Positions 8,277 through 17,651 of a DNA stretch of 64,000 nucleotides are shown here, piece by piece. The notes beneath the pieces are model-generated. The model was not told where the DNA came from. It saw only the letters and a list, made by a program, of their open reading frames with translations, and searched no databases. The stretch's first letter is position 1. Every line of letters starts with the position of its first letter. The DNA comes from Acidobacteriota bacterium (GTDB lineage Bacteria; Acidobacteriota; Vicinamibacteria; Vicinamibacterales; UBA2999): positions 1 through 64,000 of the forward strand of contig JACPCS010000111.1 of assembly GCA_016184455.1 (NCBI GenBank), written 5' to 3'. Both the position numbers and the translations under genes were made by a program.

Positions 8277-8681
8277 ATGCGGCATGAGGACGAAGGTGGC
8301 TTTTCACTGGTGGAGGTGCTGGTGGCCGCGGGCGTGCTGGTGGCGGCGATCGCGGCGCTCCTCCAGCTGTTTCTTGCCGCCACGCGTGCAAACGTCGACG
8401 CACGCGACATCACCTATGCGACGGTCCTCGCCGCACAGAAGATGGAGGAGCTGCGCGCGGCGGCCGCCTCCGATGGAGGCGAAGCGGTCGAGTACCTGAA
8501 CGCCCGCGGTGACCCGCTCTTCACCGGGCCCGACGGCGCGGCGTACGAGCGGCACTGGCTGGTTGAGCCGCTCTTGGCCGATCCCGACAACGTGGTCGTC
8601 ATGACCGTGCGCGTGTGGCCGCGCGGGCTCGCGCATCGCGCCGTCCGCCTGATCACCCTTCGTGCGCGGAGGGCTGAATGA
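8277..8681 (+). CDS. PilV/GspI-like minor pseudopilin
   Basis: A 134-residue pseudopilin with short leader MRHEDEGG, processing site G|FSLVEVLV and helix AAGVLVAAIAALLQLFLAA. The mature part contains ATVLAAQKMEELRAAAA, the typical PilV/GspI second helix. The ATG at 8277 is preferred over the upstream ATG at 8196 because it gives a normal leader. It is the first of three co-directional pseudopilin genes and overlaps the next by four bases. It lies divergent from the other pseudopilin set. Confidence 0.86.
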   Translation: MRHEDEGGFSLVEVLVAAGVLVAAIAALLQLFLAATRANVDARDITYATVLAAQKMEELRAAAASDGGEAVEYLNARGDPLFTGPDGAAYERHWLVEPLLADPDNVVVMTVRVWPRGLAHRAVRLITLRARRAE

Positions 8682-9403
8682 GCTCCGGCGGACTTGTCCG
8701 CCGACTTGTCCGCCGAAGCGCGCAGCGCGAAGGCGGAAGCGCGAGGCGCGAAGGCGGATTCACGATCGTGGAGCTGCTCGTCGCGATGCTCCTCACGCTA
8801 CTCGTCACAGGGGCGCTCTTCGGCCTCGTGGTGCCGGCGCGCGGCCTCTTCGAGGCGCAGCCGGAGATCTCCGACGTCCACCAGCGCCTGCGCGTCGCAG
8901 TCGACCTGCTCACCCGCGACCTGCAGATGGCGGGGACCGGCATCGCCCCGGAAGCCGCGCCCGCGGTCATGCCGTACCGCGTCGGCCCCGTCGGGAGCGA
9001 CGCCGCGGCCGGCGTGTTCTACCGGCCAGCCGTCCTCACCGTGCTCGCGGTGCCCTCGTCGACCGGTGTGCCCGAGTCGCGCACGTATTACCTGCGCCCG
9101 GATCCGGCGACCGGTACGCCACAGCTGATGCGCTATGACGGGACCGAGACGGACCTGCCGGTCATCGATAGTGTCGCAGGCCTCGACCTCGTCTATTTCG
9201 ATGCACACGGAGCGCCGATCGATCCGGCTGCACTCCAGGATGGCCCGTGGCGGCCGAGCGACCCTGACGTCGACATGTTCGACGCCGACCTCCTGCGGAT
9301 CCGGCGTGTCCGTGTGGTGCTGCGCCTCGCTGCGGCGCGGCGCGTGCCCGAACACGCCGTGCAGTTCGACGTCGCGCTCCGGAACGCGGGCGCCGCGTGG
9401 TGA
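8678..9403 (+). CDS. PilW/GspJ-like minor pseudopilin with a repeat-encoded leader
   Basis: A 241-residue pseudopilin with processing site G|FTIVELLV and helix AMLLTLLVTGALFGLVV. Downstream, VAVDLLTRDLQMAGTG is the PilW/GspJ helix. The leader is about 27 residues, basic and repetitive (GGLVRRLVRRSAQREGG), and is encoded by a family E repeat with tandem GGACTTGTCCGCC units. The same kind of leader occurs in the PilV-like gene at 7060-7572. The ATG overlaps the previous stop (ATGA). Confidence 0.86.
   Translation: MSSGGLVRRLVRRSAQREGGSARREGGFTIVELLVAMLLTLLVTGALFGLVVPARGLFEAQPEISDVHQRLRVAVDLLTRDLQMAGTGIAPEAAPAVMPYRVGPVGSDAAAGVFYRPAVLTVLAVPSSTGVPESRTYYLRPDPATGTPQLMRYDGTETDLPVIDSVAGLDLVYFDAHGAPIDPAALQDGPWRPSDPDVDMFDADLLRIRRVRVVLRLAAARRVPEHAVQFDVALRNAGAAW
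8684..8757. repeat. family E repeat inside a pseudopilin leader
   Basis: Two tandem CGGACTTGTCCGC units, each itself palindromic, are followed by GAAGCGCGCAGCGCGAAGGC and further GCGAAGGCGG units. It runs in frame up to the codons for the cleavage site and resembles 7470-7545. Confidence 0.65.
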
Positions 9404-9407
9404 TGCC

Positions 9408-10001
9408 ATGCCGCTCCTGATGGTGATGATGGCGCTGACGCTGCTCGTGAGTCTCGGGACGGCGCTGGTGATCGGCACGATGACCGAGACCGCAATAACG
9501 GCGGCATACCGCCAGGGTGTCGAGGTGTTCTACGCTGCCGACGCGGCCGTGGAGCGTGCGATTCGCGATCTCGCCGTGCGCACCGACTGGGACGAGGTGT
9601 TGAGCGGCGCCGAAGTGTCGGCAATGTCCGATGGTCCGCCGGATGGCACGCGGCAGATTGGCGCCACGGTGATCGATCTTACGCAGGCGACCGCCGAGAT
9701 CGGAATGCTGCTCGCCGCGCGCGCCACGGCCTCCGCCGGCTCGGCGCGGCTCTTCGCATACGGGCCGTTCGACAACCTCGTGTCAGGGGCCGCGACCGGT
9801 CCGCCGATGTACGTGTGTGTCTGGGTGGCGGAGCTCGTACCGGAGGTGGAGGAGGATCCCGCCGTTCGCCTGCTCTCTGTCGTCGGTCGTGCGTACGGTG
9901 CCACCGGCGGCCAGCGAACCATCCTCGTCACCGTCGCGCGGCCGCTTGATGCGGAGGAACCCGGCGAGCTGCAGGTGCGCTCGTGGGAGGAGCCGCGCTA
10001 A
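9408..10001 (+). CDS. PilX-like minor pilus protein
   Basis: A 197-residue protein starting directly with a hydrophobic helix (MPLLMVMMALTLLVSLGTAL) followed by TAAYRQGVEVFYAADAAVERA, the PilX N-terminal pattern. The ATG at 9408 lies four bases after the previous stop. The short N-terminus lacks the usual basic residues, so a slightly earlier start in the same frame is possible. It completes the set PilV-PilW-PilX on the plus strand. Its last 74 bases overlap the convergent membrane-protein gene. Confidence 0.78.
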   Translation: MPLLMVMMALTLLVSLGTALVIGTMTETAITAAYRQGVEVFYAADAAVERAIRDLAVRTDWDEVLSGAEVSAMSDGPPDGTRQIGATVIDLTQATAEIGMLLAARATASAGSARLFAYGPFDNLVSGAATGPPMYVCVWVAELVPEVEEDPAVRLLSVVGRAYGATGGQRTILVTVARPLDAEEPGELQVRSWEEPR

Positions 10002-12666
10002 AGCGAAAGACGGTATAGGCGTCGTTGTCGAACAGCCGCTCGAGCGGAATCGCCGCCGGATGGGCGTAGTGCTTGTGTACGACCAGGTGCGTCCAGTGGT
10101 ACTTCTGTGCGGCGCGCTCGATCGCGTCGGTCCATTCCGTGGCACGAAGCAACTCCTGCAGCGTCCGACGCTCCTCCGAAAAGGGGTACGACTCAAACTC
10201 GTAGTTGACCGCAAACGCCTGGTGCCCGAAGAGCGCCGGGATTTGCATCTGCCGATTGTCGTGCTGGAACCGATCCGCCGGGTAGCGGAGATCGTTGGTC
10301 ACGATGGTGGTGTGCTCGGTCGGAATGACCGCCAGGGCTTCCCCGAGTAAACGATTGTCCGCGAACTCGTGCCCATTCTGGGGATCCCTGATGAGCAACG
10401 CTGCATAGCTGGCCGCCGCCACCAGTGGCGGAACGATCGCCAGTGCAACCGCACACAGGAAGGCAACGCGCACGCCTCTGCTGAAACGCGTCCACCGCTG
10501 CCCCGCAACACTCAGCACGAAGGCCCGCAGGAACAGCGGGACGGCAATCATGATCTGCAGCCAATCATCGGCGACCCCGACAGCGATGGATGCATGAAAG
10601 GTATTCGCGACGATGAAGGACGCCACCGCAAACAGGAGCAGCGATGGACTCTGCCGGTCACGACCGCCCAGCCCGACCGTCAGCGCGATGAGCGCCGGCA
10701 GGAGCAACCACACGACGTCCGCGCCGAATGTTGCAAGCCGCCCACGGTCGCTGAGAACCTTCACCTGGTACAGCGGGAACAGCTGGAGGCCCGATTCCTG
10801 GCCGGGGATGACCCAGAAGGCGATGTAGACGGCGCCGAACACCGCCACGGCCGCAAGCGCGGGCATCAGCGACCGAAAGCTTCGCTCCGTGGTCGCGCGA
10901 ACGGCCTGGAGGAGAGCGAGTCCCGCAAGAAGGCTCACACCCGTCGGAGCCTTGACGATGAAGGCGACGCCGGCGAGGAAGATCGGCAGGCGCCACCCGC
11001 GCGTGGGAGCGGCGGCAATGCCGGCGAGGCAGGCCAGCACGAGAAAGTGCGCGGCGATGTTGTGCGCGTTGTTCGACGCCACACCCCAGAGATCCCATTG
11101 GCGCATCAGCACGTGCAAGGGGCTCAGCGTCCACGCAGATGCGGCCTCCCTCACCCGCGGGCCCACGACGCCCCAGAACTGATACCAGAAAGTAGGAACC
11201 GAGACGAGGAGCATAGGAATACTAACGAGCGATGGGAGCTGCGGGCTGATACGTCGGGCGAGCACGACGGCGGCGGCCACGACGCCGACGGTCAGGAGTG
11301 GCAGAACCACCAGGAACAGCGTGTGATGCGGCGCCAATCCAGAGCTCCGCGAGATCAGGGCCGCGAGACCATGGATGCCGTAATGGTACGACCGCCGGCC
11401 ATCCAGGAAGCTCAGGGATGGTGGCGGAAAGGTGGTCGTCTTGACCAGCGAGTGCACGTGCCCCAGGAAGTACGGCGTCCCCACATTGAAGAAGACCGGT
11501 GGAAACTGACCGGACGACATGCGAGCGGCTGCGATGAGGATGGGGGCGAACGCGATGACGGCGGCCAGCCCGACGATGACGGCATCCCAACTGGGCGTCA
11601 CGGCCGGACGCGGTGGCGTGAACGCCGCACGCCCATGCACCATCACCGCGGCCAGGAGCAGCGCCACCGGGCCGATCACCCACGGCACCGAGAGCCGCAG
11701 ACACAGGAAGAACCCCATCGTCGACAGCAACAAGCCGGCGATGGTCCGGACGGGAGCCAAGGAAAGCGCGGTGTCGTCATCGCGTGGAGGAACGAGCAGC
11801 GCGCCTGGCACGTACCCGAGGGTGTACACCACGCCACACGCGGCCGCTGCCCGGACGACGCTGGTCCCGCCGATCAGAGCGATCGCCGCGGCCCACACGA
11901 TCGCGACGAGCGTCGCCCCCTTGGCCGTCACACGATAGGAACCATTGGCAACGCCGAACACAGCGGTGCCGGCGGCGGCCACCAGCGCCACCACGGTGGG
12001 TCCCAGCACGCTGGATATTGCGTGCCATGCGGCGCCAGCGGCGAGGAGACCGGCGCTCGTCAACAGGCAGGCGCGGCGAGACCATTGCTGCCGCGTCAAC
12101 ACCAGCCATGCCACCGAGAGCAGAGCGGCCGCTGCGCTCGCGGTGGCGAGCGCGGCCAGGATCGAAGGGACGCGCCAGAAGTGCAGCGCTCGGGGACGGA
12201 TCCACGTCGTGCCCCGTGGCGCCCCCGGCTGCACGACTCCGGCGGTCCGATCGATTTCGTGGGTATCCTTCACCGCCGGATGCGCGATCAGGGCGGCGAC
12301 GGTCTCCGGCCTCGGGTCGACAAGATCGTACCGCCAAGCGGTGCCTTCGAGATGCTCCGGCCGAGCGAGCCGGAACGCCAATTCGAGACGCAGCCGCTCG
12401 TCGCTGCTCACCCCGTTCTCCCAGCCAACGTGGATCCGCGGCGCATACGGCGACGGCAGGAACGGCTCGACCGCGGCGAAACCAAGGCCCAACGCACCGA
12501 GCAGGGCGAGACTGCGGATGGCGAACAGTGTGCGCGGAAAGACTCGCAGTTGAATGATCCGGGCGATTATAGTGGGTCTGGGGCGAGCCGCCTCCCGCCA
12601 ATCGTGGTGGTGGGAGGAGCCGCGCGAGCCTATCGCCTCGTCGCCGCCTGGCCGAAACAACAACAA
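9928..12666 (-). CDS. large polytopic membrane protein, GT-C glycosyltransferase-like, start uncertain
   Basis: About 900 residues with many hydrophobic segments and extracytoplasmic loops, for example RRSYHYGIHGLAAL after a long loop and DPQNGHEFADNRLLGEALAV near the end. The layout (many membrane helices, a first acidic-aromatic loop, a soluble C-terminal part) resembles GT-C type glycosyltransferases that use lipid-linked sugars. I see no decisive motif. The start is unclear: no ATG or GTG lies before the first membrane helix. Options are TTG at 12660-12666, inside a family E repeat, or CTG at 12549 just after a TATAAT box. It may glycosylate pili or surface proteins, by position only. Confidence 0.7.
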   Translation of the reverse strand: MLLFRPGGDEAIGSRGSSHHHDWREAARPRPTIIARIIQLRVFPRTLFAIRSLALLGALGLGFAAVEPFLPSPYAPRIHVGWENGVSSDERLRLELAFRLARPEHLEGTAWRYDLVDPRPETVAALIAHPAVKDTHEIDRTAGVVQPGAPRGTTWIRPRALHFWRVPSILAALATASAAAALLSVAWLVLTRQQWSRRACLLTSAGLLAAGAAWHAISSVLGPTVVALVAAAGTAVFGVANGSYRVTAKGATLVAIVWAAAIALIGGTSVVRAAAACGVVYTLGYVPGALLVPPRDDDTALSLAPVRTIAGLLLSTMGFFLCLRLSVPWVIGPVALLLAAVMVHGRAAFTPPRPAVTPSWDAVIVGLAAVIAFAPILIAAARMSSGQFPPVFFNVGTPYFLGHVHSLVKTTTFPPPSLSFLDGRRSYHYGIHGLAALISRSSGLAPHHTLFLVVLPLLTVGVVAAAVVLARRISPQLPSLVSIPMLLVSVPTFWYQFWGVVGPRVREAASAWTLSPLHVLMRQWDLWGVASNNAHNIAAHFLVLACLAGIAAAPTRGWRLPIFLAGVAFIVKAPTGVSLLAGLALLQAVRATTERSFRSLMPALAAVAVFGAVYIAFWVIPGQESGLQLFPLYQVKVLSDRGRLATFGADVVWLLLPALIALTVGLGGRDRQSPSLLLFAVASFIVANTFHASIAVGVADDWLQIMIAVPLFLRAFVLSVAGQRWTRFSRGVRVAFLCAVALAIVPPLVAAASYAALLIRDPQNGHEFADNRLLGEALAVIPTEHTTIVTNDLRYPADRFQHDNRQMQIPALFGHQAFAVNYEFESYPFSEERRTLQELLRATEWTDAIERAAQKYHWTHLVVHKHYAHPAAIPLERLFDNDAYTVFRFSAAPPTSAPAARRVPPHQAAARR
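12566..12571 (-). promoter_or_regulatory. TATAAT -10 box upstream of the membrane-protein gene
   Basis: The minus strand reads CACTATAATCG, a perfect -10 hexamer in very GC-rich DNA. Transcription would start near 12557, only about eight bases before the CTG at 12549, which would make the message nearly leaderless. No good -35 box is visible at the normal distance. Confidence 0.35.
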
Positions 12667-12712
12667 GGCGGCCTTGGGCGCCGAAGCCCGCAGGGCGAAG
12701 GCGCCTTGACGC
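12665..12712. repeat. family E-like repeat
   Basis: AAGGCGGCCTTGGGCGCCGA and CGAAGGCGCCTT form an imperfect palindrome containing the GCGAAGGCG core. It lies between the divergent genes and would encode an N-terminal extension (FALRASAPKAALLL) of the minus-strand membrane protein if translation began upstream. Confidence 0.5.
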
Positions 12713-12740
12713 TCATAGATACGGGTCGGACAATTTGCAC

Positions 12741-13342
12741 ATGGGTCGGTTTCAGACGACGGTAACGGCGCTCGTGATTGCCGCGGGCGTCGCGCCCCTG
12801 TCGGCGCAGTCTCTTGCTGAGGTGGCGCGGCAGGAGGAAGCGCGACGCAAGGCGCTCCCCACGCACGGCAAGGTCTATACGAACGAGAGCCTGCGGCCCG
12901 AGCCGCCGCCGTCGACAGCCGCCACGCCGGCACAGCCCGCCGCGCCCGCGGCTCCTGCGCCGGAGGCCACTCCGCCGGCGGCCGGTGCGCCGCCGCAGAC
13001 GCCTGGTCAGCCCGCGGCCGGACAGCCTCCCGGCCAGGCCACGCCCAGCCAGCCGGCCGCACTTCAGACCGAGGCCGAGTGGCGCAAGCGCGTGGCCGAC
13101 GCGCGCGACGCGTTGACGCGCTCACAGACCTTCGCCGAGGCGCTGCAGAGCCGCATCAACGCGCTGTCGACCGACTTCGTCAATCGAGACGATCCCATCC
13201 AGCGGGAGCAGATCGCGGCCGACCGTCAGAAGGCGCTGGCCGAGCTCGACCGCGTGCGGCGCGAGATTCAGGACCAGCAGAAGGCCATCGCCGCGATCCA
13301 GGAGGAAGCACGCAAGGCTGGCGTCCCGGCCGGCTGGGTGCG

Positions 13343-13346
<4 letters not shown>
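12741..13346 (+). CDS. exported coiled-coil protein of unknown function
   Basis: A 201-residue protein with a Sec signal peptide ending near PLSAQ. It has a Pro/Ala-rich linker (about residues 50-110) and a C-terminal coiled coil with DALTRSQTFAEALQSRINAL and QREQIAADRQKALAELDRVR. The start ATG at 12741 gives the natural signal peptide; a TTG six bases earlier is possible. Its stop overlaps the GTG of the sigma-54 regulator (GTGA), so the two are coupled. No domain of known function was recognised. A periplasmic structural role is a guess. Confidence 0.72.
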
Positions 13347-14788
<1,442 letters not shown>

Positions 14789-14830
14789 CTGGCAGGTGGT
14801 AGTCACTAGCCGGTAGCCAGTTCGTAGCTC
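14789..14830. repeat. family C repeat
   Basis: Short GGTGGTAG, TAGCCGGTAGCCAG and TTCGTAGC units fill the gap between two convergent genes. The family recurs at 50.3, 56.7 and 63.1 kb. Confidence 0.5.
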
Positions 14831-14858
14831 GAGATCTGATGAATGCGCGCAAGCATGC

Positions 14859-15992
14859 TCACCTCTTCAACCCGAGCCGTTCCAGGACCGCAGTGAGCTC
14901 CTCCTCGGTCACGTCGTCGATCGTCATCGTCGCGCCGATCTGGATGGCGATGACGAAGTGGAGCTTCCCGTCGATCACCTTCTTGTCGCGGCGAATCACC
15001 TCGAGCACCTCGCCAATGGTCAGATCGACGACCGGCGGCAGCGGACCGAGCTGGGTGATCAGCCGGGCGAGCGCCTGTCGCTCGCGGTCGGCGAGCGCCC
15101 CGCGCGCCACGGCCAGGTCGGCCGCCGCGAGCATCCCGTACGCGATCGCCTCGCCGTGGCGGAAGCGGCGGTACTTCGTGGCCGCCTCCAGCGCGTGGCC
15201 CACCGTGTGGCCGAAGTTGAGGATCCGCCGCAGCCCGCTCTCGCGCTCGTCGGCCGAGACGACATCCGCCTTGATGCGGCACGATTCGATGATCGCCGGC
15301 AGCAGCACCGCGGGGTCGCGATCGAAGATCGCCTTCGTGTCGCGCGCCACGCGATCGAAGAGATCGCGGCTCGCGATCATGCCGTATTTCACCATCTCGT
15401 ACAGGCCCGAGCGGAATTCACGGCGCGGCAGCGTCCGCAGCAGGATCGGATCGATCAGCACGGCGACCGGCTGGTAGAACGCGCCGATCAGGTTCTTGCC
15501 GAGCGGATGATTGACGCCGACCTTGCCGCCAATTGCGCTATCCACCTGCGCCAGGAGCGTCGTCGGGATGTGCGCGAGCGCGATGCCGCGCAGGAAGGTG
15601 GCCGCCGCAAACCCCGCCGTGTCACCGATGACGCCTCCGCCGACCGCGACGATGGCGCTCCCGCGGTCGGCGCCCACGCGGATGAGCGCCTCGTAGATGC
15701 GCGAGACGGAGAGCAGCGTCTTGTAGCGCTCGCCGTCGGGGATGAGGATGGGATCGGTCCGGCGCCGCGCGGGACCCGGCGTCGCGGCCTCGCCGAGCGC
15801 GCGCGCGATCGCCTCGCCGTGAAAACGCCAGATGACCGGATTGGAGACCACGAAGCGGCGCCGACCGACGCGCTGCGCGTCGAGCAGCGCGCCCGCGCGC
15901 TCGCTCACACCGTCGCCGATCCAGATCGGCGAGACGCGCGACCCGACTTTCACGTCGATGCGAACGGGCTCTTTCAGGACGGCGACACTCAA
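14859..15992 (-). CDS. aroB: 3-dehydroquinate synthase
   Basis: A 377-residue enzyme converting DAHP to 3-dehydroquinate, step two of the shikimate pathway, using NAD and a divalent metal. Diagnostic motifs are GGGVIGDTAGFAAATFLRG, the lysine in DSAIGGKVGVNHP, metal ligands in the NFGHTVGHALE helix, and HGEAIAYGM. Length fits the family (about 360). The start is unclear: TTG at 15992 gives MSVAVLKEP, GTG at 16013 adds seven residues. Neither has a Shine-Dalgarno sequence, so a leaderless message is possible. It is divergent from nadB, whose GTG lies at 16015. Confidence 0.95.
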   Translation of the reverse strand: MSVAVLKEPVRIDVKVGSRVSPIWIGDGVSERAGALLDAQRVGRRRFVVSNPVIWRFHGEAIARALGEAATPGPARRRTDPILIPDGERYKTLLSVSRIYEALIRVGADRGSAIVAVGGGVIGDTAGFAAATFLRGIALAHIPTTLLAQVDSAIGGKVGVNHPLGKNLIGAFYQPVAVLIDPILLRTLPRREFRSGLYEMVKYGMIASRDLFDRVARDTKAIFDRDPAVLLPAIIESCRIKADVVSADERESGLRRILNFGHTVGHALEAATKYRRFRHGEAIAYGMLAAADLAVARGALADRERQALARLITQLGPLPPVVDLTIGEVLEVIRRDKKVIDGKLHFVIAIQIGATMTIDDVTEEELTAVLERLGLKR

Positions 15993-16014
15993 GGCAGGTT
16001 GATAGGATAGCACC

Positions 16015-17565
16015 GTGGATCTGCGCGCGGATTTTCTCGTGATCGGGAGCGGCATTGCCGGGCTGCGCGCCGCGCTGTCGCTCGCCGAGGCGGGCGAGGT
16101 TGTGATCCTCACGAAAAGCGATCCGGGCGAGAGCAATACCGGCTACGCGCAAGGAGGCATCGCAGCCGCGATCGGGGCCGACGATTCGCCCGAGCTGCAC
16201 GCGCGCGACACGATCGCGGCCGGCGACGGCCTCTGCGTGCCTGAAGCGGTCGACCGGCTCGTGCACGACGGACCGCGCGACGTGCGGGAGTTGCTCGACT
16301 GGGGCGCCGCCTTCGATCGCGACGCCGATGGACGCCCCTCGCTCGGCCGCGAAGCGGCGCACAGCGTCCGGCGCGTCCTCCACGCGCGCGACGCGACGGG
16401 GCGCGAGATCACGCGGCTGTTGTGGGCGCGCGTGAGTGCCTGCGCGCGCATTCGCCTGCTCGATGACGCCGGCGCGACGGAGTTGTCGATAGAGGACGGC
16501 GCCTGCACGGGGGTGCGGTTCGTCCGCGGTGCAGTGGACGTCGGCACGGCGACCGCGCGACGCACGCTGCTCGCGACGGGCGGGGCCGGCCAGGTCTTCC
16601 GCGAGACGACCAATCCCGCCGTCGCCACGGGCGACGGCATCGCCATGGCCGCGCGTGCCGGCGCGCGCCTCACGGATCTCGAGTTCGTCCAGTTTCATCC
16701 GACCGTGCTCAACGTCGAAGGTGCGCCGCGCTTTCTGCTGTCGGAGGCGCTGCGCGGCGAAGGCGCGCGGCTCGTGAACGAGGCCGGCGAGGCGTTCATG
16801 ACGCGCGACGACCCGGCCGGCGACCTGGCGCCGCGTGATGTCGTGGCGCGCGCGATCGTCCGCGAAGTGGAGCGCACAGGCACTCCGGTCTATCTGACGC
16901 TGGCGCATCTGGACGCGGACTTCGTGACGCGGCGATTTCCGACGATCGCACGCGCCTGCGCGCACGCCGGCTTCAACCTCGCGCGCGATCGGATCCCTGT
17001 CAGCCCCGCCGCGCACTACCTGATGGGTGGCGTCGCCACCGACCTCGACGCGCGCACGTCGATTCCGGGACTCTTCGCCGCGGGCGAGGTCGCCTGCACC
17101 GGCGTGCACGGCGCGAATCGGCTGGCGAGCAACTCGCTGCTCGAGGGGCTCGTGTTCGGCGCCCGCGCGGCGGCCGCGATGAAGGCAGCGCCGCAGCCCG
17201 CTGCCTTGATGGTTGGCGAGCTAATCGACGTGCGTCTGCCGGGGCGTGCGTCCGCGGCGGTGCCAACCGCCTATGAAGTACGCGATCTCATGTGGCGCTC
17301 GGTCGGGTTGCTGCGCATCGCTCGGGGGCTCGAGGCCGCATCGGCGCAGCTCGACGCGTGGCTGGCGGCGTGCGAGGCCGCAGGGGGCGCCCGCCGCTGC
17401 GACGCCGAGCTGCGGCGGACGACGACGCTGGTGACGGTGGGCTGGTTCATCGCCCGCGCGGCGCTTCGACGACACGAGAGCCGCGGCGCGCATTTTCGAG
17501 CCGATTTCCCCGCACGCGACGATCTACACTGGAGCAAGCACGTCTCCGACGTGCTCCACACGTGA
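16015..17565 (+). CDS. nadB: L-aspartate oxidase
   Basis: A 516-residue FAD enzyme that oxidises L-aspartate to iminoaspartate in NAD synthesis. The N-terminal dinucleotide motif is GSGIAGLRAALS (residues 11-22). Next come NTGYAQGGIAAA, the active-site region EFVQFHPTVL, the arginine-containing SEALRGEGARLVNEAGE, and HGANRLASNSLLEGLVFGARA. The GTG at 16015 is directly followed by the FAD-binding strand, so it is the only plausible start. It lacks a ribosome binding site, and its 5' region is shared with aroB on the other strand. nadA and nadC are not in the window. Confidence 0.95.
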   Translation: MDLRADFLVIGSGIAGLRAALSLAEAGEVVILTKSDPGESNTGYAQGGIAAAIGADDSPELHARDTIAAGDGLCVPEAVDRLVHDGPRDVRELLDWGAAFDRDADGRPSLGREAAHSVRRVLHARDATGREITRLLWARVSACARIRLLDDAGATELSIEDGACTGVRFVRGAVDVGTATARRTLLATGGAGQVFRETTNPAVATGDGIAMAARAGARLTDLEFVQFHPTVLNVEGAPRFLLSEALRGEGARLVNEAGEAFMTRDDPAGDLAPRDVVARAIVREVERTGTPVYLTLAHLDADFVTRRFPTIARACAHAGFNLARDRIPVSPAAHYLMGGVATDLDARTSIPGLFAAGEVACTGVHGANRLASNSLLEGLVFGARAAAAMKAAPQPAALMVGELIDVRLPGRASAAVPTAYEVRDLMWRSVGLLRIARGLEAASAQLDAWLAACEAAGGARRCDAELRRTTTLVTVGWFIARAALRRHESRGAHFRADFPARDDLHWSKHVSDVLHT

Positions 17566-17566
17566 C

Positions 17567-17644
17567 AATTCCCAATTCCCAAACGCCCAACTCCCAAACT
17601 CGGGCGGAACGCGTTGGGAGTCGGTTGTTGGGAGTTGGGAGTTG
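17567..17644. repeat. family A inverted repeat
   Basis: AATTCCCAAACGCCCAACTCCC on the left is answered by TTGGGAGTCGG and TTGGGAGTTGGGAGTTG on the right, giving a large imperfect hairpin between nadB and proS. The same family recurs at 22.1, 58.9 and 60.4 kb. Confidence 0.75.
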
Positions 17645-17651
17645 ACGATCT

